A DNA stretch of 52,116 bases from CAWJFP01 sp963842155 (GTDB lineage: Bacteria; Pseudomonadota; Alphaproteobacteria; JACZXZ01), in contig CAWJFP010000031.1 in assembly GCA_963842155.1 (NCBI GenBank), positions 1 to 52,116 of the forward strand, given 5' to 3'. Both the position numbers and the translations under genes were made by a program. Position 1 is the stretch's first letter. Each line of letters starts with the position of its first letter. Below, one piece after another: positions 40,501 to 47,481 of this stretch. The notes under the pieces were generated by a model, which had not been told where the DNA came from, did no database searches, and was given only the letters and a program-made list of their open reading frames with translations.

Positions 40501-43232
40501 CCGCGGCGCCCGCAGCCATGGCAAAGCAGGTACCGACCTATTGCTACCAATGTGTTGCCGGCCCCGATCTTTTGACCGTGCGGGTCGAGGATGGCGTCGC
40601 GCTTGGGATCGAGCCGAATTTCTGCGCGGCCGGCGTTCATCCCGGCGCGGGTCGCGTCTGCGTCAAGGCATATGGCCTGGTGCAGAAGACCTACAATCCG
40701 CATCGCATTCTCTCGCCGATGAAGCGCACCAATCCGAACAAGGGGCGCGACGAGGAGCCCGGCTTCGTAGCGATCTCGTGGGATGAGGCGCTCGGCTTGA
40801 TCGCCGAGAAGCTCAACGCAGTGCGCGCCAGCGGCCTGCTCGACGCCTCGGGCTATCCCAAGGTGGCGGCAAGCTTCGGCGGCGGCGGCACGCCTCAATC
40901 CTATATGGGAACCTTTCCCGCCTTTCTGGCCGCCTGGGGGCCAGTCGATATGGGATTCGGCAGCGGTCAGGGCGTCAAATGCTTTCACTCGGAGCATCTC
41001 TACGGCGAGCTATGGCATCGCGCCTTTACCGTCTCGCCCGATACGCCGTCCTGTCGCTACATCATCTCGCTCGGCAGCAACACCGAGGCGTCGGGAGGGG
41101 TCGTCGGCGTCAAGCGTCATGCGGACGCGCGCGCCAGGGGCCTCAAACGCGTGCAGGTGGAGCCGCATCTTTCGGTGACCGGAGCCTGCTCCGCCGAATG
41201 GGTCCCGATCCGGCCCAAGACCGACGCGGCTTTTCTCTATGCCGTCATTCACGTCCTCCTTCACGAGCGGAAGCGCACGGAGCTCGATTTGGCGTTTCTG
41301 GCCGAGCGCACGGCGTCACCCTATCTGGTCGGCCCAAACGGCTACTATTTGCGCGATGCAGCCAACGGCAAGCCGCTCGTCTGGGATCTGAAGCGCAACG
41401 CCGTGGTCGCTTACGACACGCCAGGCATAGAGTCGGCGCTCGAGGGCAAGTTCCTCGCGCAGGCGAAGGAAACGGGCGCCGACGGCAAGCTGCTCGCGCA
41501 GGGAGATCTCGTCGGCGAAACCGGCTTGAGCAAGCTCGTCGCCCACATGGAAGCCTATACGCCCGAGTGGGCTTCTGCGATCTGCGATGTGCCGGCGGCG
41601 ACCATACGCCGCATCGCTCGCGAGTTCATCGAGCAGGCCTGCGTCGGCCAGACCGTCGAGATCGAGGGTATGGATCTGCCGTTTCGTCCGGTCGCCATAA
41701 CGCTCGGCAAGACCGTGAACAATGGCTGGGGCGGTTACGAATGCTGCTGGGCGCGCACCGTGGCGGTAGCGCTCGTCGGCGCCCTCGAGGTCCCCGGTGG
41801 CACGCTCGGCACGACGGTGCGTCTCAATCGCCCGATGTCCGACCGCATCGGCAGCGTCAAGCCGGGCGTCGATGGGTTCATGGACTATCCCTTCAATACG
41901 ACTGCCCGGGAGGGCTGGTCGCCGCGGCCGAATATCCGCAACGCCTATCGCACGCTGGTGCCCCTCGCGGCCGACGGGCCGTGGAGCCAGGCTTTGGGGC
42001 CCACCCATCTTGCCTGGATGTTCCTGGACGGGACGCCCAAGGGGTTGCCCGAGGTGACGTTTCCGGAAATCTGGTTTCTCTACCGTACCAACCCCGCCAT
42101 CTCGTTCTGGGATACCGCCGCGCTCGTCGACAAGATGTCGCGCTTCCCCTTCATCGTGGCCTTCGCCTACACGCGCGATGAATCCAATCACATGGCCGAC
42201 ATCCTGCTGCCGGAATGCACGGATCTCGAGGGCCTGCAGCTCATCCGCATCGGCGGTACGAAATATGTCGAGCAATTCTGGGACGAGGAGGGATTTGCGC
42301 TTCGCCAGCCCGTCGTCGCGGCGCGCGGGGCGGCGCGCGACTTCACCGACATCGCCACCGAGCTTGCGCGGCTGACAGGCCTGCTCGAAGCCTACAACAC
42401 GGCCATCAATCGCGGCGCGGCAGGCGTGCCGCTCAAGACGCAACACTATGATTTCAGCATCGATGTCGCCACGCCCCATGGCGGCGACGAAATCTGGGAC
42501 GCGGCGTGCCGCGCCGCCAGCGCCGAGCTCACGGACGGCGCCGCGAATGACGGGCTCGATTGGTACAAGACGCACGGCTTCCGCACGCGCCCGTTCCCCA
42601 AGACCGATTGGTATCTTTATCCCGCGTTGGCGCGCCAAGGCTTGCGCTTCGAGCTGCCCTATCAGGAGCGGCTTTATCGCATCGGACAGGAGCTCGGTTG
42701 TCGGCTGCATGAGCACGGCATGACCTGGTGGGACGACCAACTCGCGGAGTACCAGGCCCTCCCCGTCTGGAAGGATTTTCCGGGCCTTTGGACGAAGGCG
42801 GTCGTTCAGATGGGATGCAAAGCGGATGACTTCCCGTTTTGGCTCGTTACCGCTCGCAGCATGCAATATGCCTGGGGCGCCAATGTCGGCATCCAGATGA
42901 TCCAGGAGGTGGCGGCCAACGTCGCCGGACACGGCGGGGTCATCGTCAATGCCGGCGCGGCGGCGCGGCTCGGCATCGCCGATGGCGATCTTGTCGAAAT
43001 CCGTACGCCGCGGCACGCCACCCATGGTCGCGCCGTTCTGCGGCAAGGTATTCGTCCCGATACGCTCCTCATGGTCGGTCAGTTCGACCATTGGGTCACG
43101 CCCTTCGCGCGCGATTTCGGCGTACCCAGCATGAACGCGTTGGTGCCGTTGTCGCTTGCGCTCACCGACGCGACGGGCTCGGGCGCCGATCTCGTGCGCG
43201 TCAGCCTTGCGCGCATGGAGGCGCGGTCATGA
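40497..43232 (+). CDS. padB: Molybdopterin oxidoreductase, PadB-like (phenylacetyl-CoA:acceptor oxidoreductase large subunit)
   Basis: A 911-residue DMSO-reductase-family catalytic subunit. N-terminal cluster region: TYCYQC (Cys16, Cys19), then Cys43 and RVCVKAYG (Cys55); the position usually held by the third Cys, four after Cys19, is Pro. Likely molybdenum ligand: Cys162 in GQGVKCFHSEHLYG. Cofactor-binding blocks follow (ISLGSNTEASGG; AFAYTRDESNHMADILLPECTDLEG; MVGQFDHWVTP). No twin-arginine signal, so it is cytoplasmic, which fits a CoA-ester substrate. Followed by an iron-sulfur and a membrane subunit and by a phenylacetate-CoA ligase, the set described for anaerobic phenylacetate oxidation in Thauera and Azoarcus. 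The start overlaps the end of the corrected thioesterase frame (ATGA). Confidence 0.85.
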   Translation: MTAAPAAMAKQVPTYCYQCVAGPDLLTVRVEDGVALGIEPNFCAAGVHPGAGRVCVKAYGLVQKTYNPHRILSPMKRTNPNKGRDEEPGFVAISWDEALGLIAEKLNAVRASGLLDASGYPKVAASFGGGGTPQSYMGTFPAFLAAWGPVDMGFGSGQGVKCFHSEHLYGELWHRAFTVSPDTPSCRYIISLGSNTEASGGVVGVKRHADARARGLKRVQVEPHLSVTGACSAEWVPIRPKTDAAFLYAVIHVLLHERKRTELDLAFLAERTASPYLVGPNGYYLRDAANGKPLVWDLKRNAVVAYDTPGIESALEGKFLAQAKETGADGKLLAQGDLVGETGLSKLVAHMEAYTPEWASAICDVPAATIRRIAREFIEQACVGQTVEIEGMDLPFRPVAITLGKTVNNGWGGYECCWARTVAVALVGALEVPGGTLGTTVRLNRPMSDRIGSVKPGVDGFMDYPFNTTAREGWSPRPNIRNAYRTLVPLAADGPWSQALGPTHLAWMFLDGTPKGLPEVTFPEIWFLYRTNPAISFWDTAALVDKMSRFPFIVAFAYTRDESNHMADILLPECTDLEGLQLIRIGGTKYVEQFWDEEGFALRQPVVAARGAARDFTDIATELARLTGLLEAYNTAINRGAAGVPLKTQHYDFSIDVATPHGGDEIWDAACRAASAELTDGAANDGLDWYKTHGFRTRPFPKTDWYLYPALARQGLRFELPYQERLYRIGQELGCRLHEHGMTWWDDQLAEYQALPVWKDFPGLWTKAVVQMGCKADDFPFWLVTARSMQYAWGANVGIQMIQEVAANVAGHGGVIVNAGAAARLGIADGDLVEIRTPRHATHGRAVLRQGIRPDTLLMVGQFDHWVTPFARDFGVPSMNALVPLSLALTDATGSGADLVRVSLARMEARS

Positions 43233-43870
43233 CCCGCTGGGCGATGGCCGTCGATCTCCGCCGCTGCGTAGGCTGCCAGACTTGCACCGCCGCTTGCAAA
43301 CATGCGAACGCCACGCCGCCCGGCGTGCAATGGCGACGCGTCCTCGACATGGAATCGGGGGAGTACCCCGATGTGCGGCGCACCTTCGTGCCGGTGGGCT
43401 GCATGCATTGCGACGACCCGCCTTGCATGACGGTGTGCCCGTCGACTGCGACGCGTCAGCGCGACGACGGCATCGTTACCATCGATTACGATCTCTGCAT
43501 TGGATGCGGCTATTGCGCCGTCGCCTGTCCTTATCAAGCGCGTTTCAAGACTGACCGCGCGACCTTCGCCTATGCCAACAAGCCCAGCCGGGCGGAAGCG
43601 ATGCGCTTTGACGAAAAGCGGTTGGCAGTGGCGACGAAATGCACCTTCTGCGTCGACCGCATCGATGCCGGCACGGCCAAGGGATTGACGCCGGGCGTCG
43701 ATCCCGCGGCTACGCCCGCCTGCGTCAATTCCTGCATCGCCGGCGCTCTCCACTTCGGCGACATCGAGAACCCGTCGAGCAACCTGTCGCGGCTGCTTAC
43801 CGAGAACGAGCATTTTCGCATGCATGAAGAGCTCGGGACGGGTCCCGGCATTTATTACCTTTGGGGTTAG
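43229..43870 (+). CDS. padC: Four-cluster iron-sulfur subunit, PadC-like
   Basis: A 213-residue DmsB/NrfC-type electron-transfer protein. Four [4Fe-4S] motifs are visible: CVGCQTCTAACKHAN, CMHCDDPPCMTVCP, CIGCGYCAVACPYQARF and CTFCVDRI with CVNSCIAGALHFGD. It would pass electrons from the molybdenum subunit to the membrane subunit. It begins in the padB stop (ATGA) and ends three bases before the membrane subunit gene. Assignment to the phenylacetyl-CoA system is by gene order. Confidence 0.88.
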   Translation: MTRWAMAVDLRRCVGCQTCTAACKHANATPPGVQWRRVLDMESGEYPDVRRTFVPVGCMHCDDPPCMTVCPSTATRQRDDGIVTIDYDLCIGCGYCAVACPYQARFKTDRATFAYANKPSRAEAMRFDEKRLAVATKCTFCVDRIDAGTAKGLTPGVDPAATPACVNSCIAGALHFGDIENPSSNLSRLLTENEHFRMHEELGTGPGIYYLWG

Positions 43871-43873
43871 GCC

Positions 43874-44752
43874 ATGGACCGGATCGCCCCCTGGCGGCAA
43901 ACCAATTGGGACCGGCGCGCCGTGGCCAATTTCATCGGCGGGGGCACGGGCTCGGGTCTCGCCATCTGCGCTGCCTTGAGCGAGCTCGCGACCGGCGGGC
44001 GGCAATGGCCGGCCTACGGCTTGGCGGCGCTGCTCATTGTCACCGGCCTTGGCTTCGTGTGGCTCGAAATTGGGCGCCCCTGGCGCTTCCTTCACGTCTT
44101 TCTCAATCCGAAGACCTCTTGGATGACGCGCGAGGCGCTGGTGGCGCCGCCCCTCATCGTCGCGCTCGCCGCCGCCGCTTGGCGGGGCGGCACGGTGCTT
44201 GCCGTCATCGTTGCGCTCCTCGGGCTGACCTTCCTCTATTGCCAGGCGCAAATCCTTCGCGCGGCGAAGGGCATACCCGCATGGCGCGAGCCTTTTATCC
44301 TGCCGTTGATCCTCGCGACCGCCCTTGCGGAGGGCGCGGGCGCGTTCATCGTGCTGACCGTCCTCTCGGGCGCCGGCCTTTCCGCCCGCGTCGCGTTTTT
44401 CCTCGCTCTCGCCTCGATCGTCGCGCGATGGACGGCTTGCTGGATCTACCGCAGGCGGCTCGAACGGCGAGGCGCGCCTATTGGGACAACCAAGGCGCTC
44501 CAAGCCGTCGCTTGGCAGATTCTGGCGCTGGGCACGCTCGCCCCTTTGGTCCTCATCGGTGCTGCGCTCGCGCTCCCCGACCTCGCCGCGCCTGCCGCGC
44601 TGCTGGGCGGCGTGCTGACGGTTGCAGGGGGTTGGTTGATCAAGGACAGGATCGTCACGCGCGCCGCCTTCAATCAGGGATTTGCCTTGCGGCATCTGCC
44701 CAGGCTTGGCGTTGCACGCGGCGATTGCAGCACGCGGCCGGGATGGAGCTGA
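43874..44752 (+). CDS. padD: NrfD/DmsC-like membrane anchor, PadD-like
   Basis: A 292-residue integral membrane protein with about eight hydrophobic helices, among them AAYGLAALLIVTGLGFVWL-like and LAVIVALLGLTFLYCQAQIL segments. The RPWRFLHVFLNPKTSWMTRE loop is the DmsC/NrfD signature. It would anchor the complex and transfer electrons to quinone. Position directly after padB and padC, and before phenylacetate-CoA ligase, supports the assignment. The C-terminal tail (GDCSTRPGWS) is not conserved in general. Confidence 0.87.
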   Translation: MDRIAPWRQTNWDRRAVANFIGGGTGSGLAICAALSELATGGRQWPAYGLAALLIVTGLGFVWLEIGRPWRFLHVFLNPKTSWMTREALVAPPLIVALAAAAWRGGTVLAVIVALLGLTFLYCQAQILRAAKGIPAWREPFILPLILATALAEGAGAFIVLTVLSGAGLSARVAFFLALASIVARWTACWIYRRRLERRGAPIGTTKALQAVAWQILALGTLAPLVLIGAALALPDLAAPAALLGGVLTVAGGWLIKDRIVTRAAFNQGFALRHLPRLGVARGDCSTRPGWS

Positions 44753-44755
44753 GAC

Positions 44756-46102
44756 ATGGCGATGCACGCGTCGCATATCGGGAGCGCCAGCCGGCAGTCC
44801 GCTCTATTCTCGCCGGATATCGAGACGATGCCGAGAAAGCAGCTTCAGCGGCTGCAATTCGATCGCCTGCGCAAGACCCTGCACTACGCATATGCCAACG
44901 TCCCCCATTACCGCCGCCGCTTCGACGCCGCCGGAGTTGAGCCCTTCGAGGTTCGCGGTCTTGCCGATCTCCGTCGCTTCCCCTTCACCTCGAAGGCGGA
45001 TTTGCGCGACAATTATCCTTTCGGCATGCTCGCCGTCCCGCGCGAGAGACTCAATCGCCTCCACGCCTCTTCGGGCACAACGGGGAAACCGACGGTGGTC
45101 GGCTATACCGCTGCCGATCTCGCGAACTGGGCCTTGCTCATGGCGCGATCGATGGTCTGTGCCGGCGTCGGGCCCACGGACATCGTGCACAATGCTTACG
45201 GTTACGGGCTTTTCACCGGCGGGCTGGGCGCGCACGATGGCGCGCAACGGCTCGGATGCACGGTCGTGCCGATCTCCGGCGGCGGCACCGAGCGACAGGT
45301 GACCCTGATCAACGACTTCGGCGCGACGGTATTGTGCGCCACGCCGTCCTACGCGCTCAACATCGCCGAAGTCGCGGACGGCATGGGCGTCAACTTGCGC
45401 GAGGGGACGCTGCGGGTGGGGTTGTTCGGCGCCGAGCCCTGGAGCGACGCTCTGCGGAGCGCGCTGGAACAGCGGTTGGGCCTGACGGCGATCGACGTCT
45501 ACGGCCTGTCCGAAATCATGGGCCCCGGCGTCGCCGTCGAATGCCACGAGGCTCGCGCCGGATTGCACGGCTGGGAAGACCATTTCCTTTTCGAAGTGAT
45601 CGATCCCGAGACGGGCGAATCGCTCGACATCGGCGAGACGGGAGAACTGGTTATCACCACGCTGACCAAGGAAGCGCTGCCGATGATTCGGTATCGCACG
45701 CGCGATATCACGCGGCTCAGCGACGAGCCGTGCCGGTGCGGCCGCACGCATTTGCGCATCCGGCGCATCACCGGCCGCAGCGACGACATGTTGATCGTGC
45801 GCGGCGTCAACGTCTATCCCTCGCAACTCGAAGCGGTGCTCCTCGGCTTGCCGCGCATTTCGCCCCACTATCAGCTCGTCGTGGAGCGCAAGGGACCGCT
45901 CGACCGGGTGACGCTCGAAATCGAGGCGGCTCCAGCGGCGGCGACCGATGAGGCGACGTTCCAGTCGATCGCGCGGACCGTCACCCACCACTTGAAATCG
46001 CTCCTGGGGATTTCCTGCGACGTGGTGGTTAAGCGCCCGGGCGAAGTGCCGCGCTCCCAAGGCAAGGCGATACGCATTCGCGACCTCAGGCCGAAGCTGT
46101 GA
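44756..46102 (+). CDS. paaK: Phenylacetate-CoA ligase (PaaK/PadJ-like)
   Basis: A 448-residue AMP-forming ligase. Typical blocks: QFDRLRKTLHYAYANVPHYR, phosphate loop ASSGTTGKPTVVGY, NAYGYGLFTGGLGAHDGAQR, the A5 motif DVYGLSEIMGPGVA, YRTRDITRLS, GRSDDMLIVRGVNVYPSQLE and the end PRSQGKAIRIRDLRP. These match phenylacetate-CoA ligases closely. It lies three bases after padD and supplies phenylacetyl-CoA for the preceding oxidoreductase. An aerobic paa (epoxidase) pathway is not present in the window, which supports the anaerobic role. Confidence 0.93.
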   Translation: MAMHASHIGSASRQSALFSPDIETMPRKQLQRLQFDRLRKTLHYAYANVPHYRRRFDAAGVEPFEVRGLADLRRFPFTSKADLRDNYPFGMLAVPRERLNRLHASSGTTGKPTVVGYTAADLANWALLMARSMVCAGVGPTDIVHNAYGYGLFTGGLGAHDGAQRLGCTVVPISGGGTERQVTLINDFGATVLCATPSYALNIAEVADGMGVNLREGTLRVGLFGAEPWSDALRSALEQRLGLTAIDVYGLSEIMGPGVAVECHEARAGLHGWEDHFLFEVIDPETGESLDIGETGELVITTLTKEALPMIRYRTRDITRLSDEPCRCGRTHLRIRRITGRSDDMLIVRGVNVYPSQLEAVLLGLPRISPHYQLVVERKGPLDRVTLEIEAAPAAATDEATFQSIARTVTHHLKSLLGISCDVVVKRPGEVPRSQGKAIRIRDLRPKL

Positions 46103-46185
46103 CCGCAAGAGTGCCTCCGCTTGGCCGATAGCGATGCAGCGACGGGATGGCCGGCGCTGTTGAAGAGTGAATGGAGGCAATCGCC

Positions 46186-46689
46186 ATGGAAATGCGCCGG
46201 CATATTTCGCGCGCTCTCCACGAGGATCACCTGGCGACGATCGCGATCCTCGATGGGCTCGAAGCGCTGCTCGGGCGCCATGGCAGGAGCCAGCCGCCCC
46301 AACATCCCAACGCCGACAACGCGCAATTATTGCAAAGGCTGATTCGCGCCGTCGAAGTCGAAATAGGCCCACATTTCGCCTTCGAGGAAGACAGCGTGTT
46401 TCCCTTGCTCGCCGAGGTAGGCCGCCAGGAGATGGGCGCATTTCTCATCGACGAGCATCATGCCATTCTACTGCTCGCGCGCCGCCTGTTGGATATCGCC
46501 AAGAGCGCGCGCGACATCGGATTTGCCGTGGAAGACTGGACCAAATTCCACGACGTCGGCGGCGAGCTCATCGAGCGCCTCCTTTCGCATATCCAAAAGG
46601 AGGAGATGGGATTATTGCCTGCGCTCGACGATCTCCTGGACGAGGAAGCCGATGGACGGCTCGCGATTGAATTCGCGGCTCGTCGTTGA
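46186..46689 (+). CDS. Hemerythrin-like (HHE) domain protein
   Basis: A 167-residue helical protein with the residues expected of a non-heme diiron hemerythrin: HEDH at about 12-15, HFAFEED, IDEHHAILLL and LLSHIQKEEMGLLP. Such proteins bind oxygen or nitric oxide or serve iron storage in the cytoplasm. ATG 46186 has GGAGG eight bases upstream; an ATG at 46171 is part of that site. It lies 83 bp downstream of the ligase gene on the same strand and may be the last gene of the phenylacetate operon. A protective role for the Fe-S enzymes is inferred. Confidence 0.88.
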   Translation: MEMRRHISRALHEDHLATIAILDGLEALLGRHGRSQPPQHPNADNAQLLQRLIRAVEVEIGPHFAFEEDSVFPLLAEVGRQEMGAFLIDEHHAILLLARRLLDIAKSARDIGFAVEDWTKFHDVGGELIERLLSHIQKEEMGLLPALDDLLDEEADGRLAIEFAARR

Positions 46690-46781
46690 TTATCAGCTTG
46701 CCGATCTCGGTCAGACTGCGACGAACCTTTGGGAGGTTCATCGGCGGCAAGCGGCGGGTTCTGCTCGCGCTCTGACTATTG

Positions 46782-46829
46782 TGGCGGATCGAGCCGAACA
46801 TCCTCTCGACGTTACCGTTCTGCCATGGG
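46782..46829 (-). pseudogene. Short transposase remnant
   Basis: About 48 bases encode PWQNGNVERMFGSIRH on the minus strand, the catalytic-Glu region of the same transposase family found decayed at 23.3 kb (PWQNGHVERLCGSIRR); the DNA is nearly identical over this stretch. The rest of the 46690-47012 gap shows no recognisable coding sequence. Confidence 0.5.
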
Positions 46830-47012
46830 GATTGCGGTCCAGTCGGCCCTTGGGAATGAGAAAGGCACGACCCCAAAGGGCCCGGAAATCGGCGGCAAAA
46901 GTCCCTACGGCAAACCCTTTCCGAGATGAGGCCGAAATTCGAGGACCGGCTGGCGGAGGGCGCAGTCAGCGGCGAACCCGTCTCCGCGGGCTGGGGAGCC
47001 GCAACGTCACGG

Positions 47013-47429
47013 CTAGCGCATGACCTCGCTAATGTGCTCTTCGTCCTCGACGATCGTCTCTTCCTGGCCGAAGAAGTCGCGCCGCGACACGATGCCGACG
47101 AGACGACCATCCTTGAGCACCGGAAGATGGCGGAAGCGCCCCTCATGCATCGCGCGCAGTGCGTCGATGGCGAGAGTGTCCGGTGTCACGGTCTGCGGTT
47201 GTCGCGTCATGACCTCGGACAGCTTCGTTTTCGCCGGATCGAGCATTTCCGCGGCGACGCGTTTCACCATGTCGCCGGCCGTAAAGATCCCCAAGAGGCC
47301 CTGCTTTCCGGCCACGACCACGGAAGCGCAGTTCTCGTGCTTCATACGGCATGCCGCCTCATAGGCCGAAGCCGTCGGGGGCAGTGTATGGACGTTCCTC
47401 TTCATCATTTTCGAGACAGGGCGCAACAT
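47013..47429 (-). CDS. CBS domain pair protein
   Basis: A 138-residue protein formed of two CBS motifs: residues about 8-65 (MKRNVHTLPPTASAYEAACR ... GIFTAGDMVKRV) and 73-130 (VMTRQPQTVTPDTLAIDALR ... LVGIVSRRDFFG). No other domain. The ATG at 47429 follows AAGGAGA, the best site in the region; the frame is open upstream. Free-standing CBS proteins sense adenine nucleotides and modulate other proteins. It is followed on the other side of a 52-bp gap by the acyl synthetase gene on the same strand, so the two may be cotranscribed. Confidence 0.88.
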   Translation of the reverse strand: MLRPVSKMMKRNVHTLPPTASAYEAACRMKHENCASVVVAGKQGLLGIFTAGDMVKRVAAEMLDPAKTKLSEVMTRQPQTVTPDTLAIDALRAMHEGRFRHLPVLKDGRLVGIVSRRDFFGQEETIVEDEEHISEVMR

Positions 47430-47481
47430 TGGGGAATCTCCTTTTCTAAGAAGGCGCCGCACGTCGCCTAAAATCGCTCCT

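Noticed and set aside
40497..44752. Polysulfide/thiosulfate reductase as identity of the three-subunit molybdoenzyme
   Set aside because: Subunit architecture would fit, but the large subunit has no export signal and the operon includes a thioesterase and phenylacetate-CoA ligase, which point to a CoA-ester substrate in the cytoplasm.
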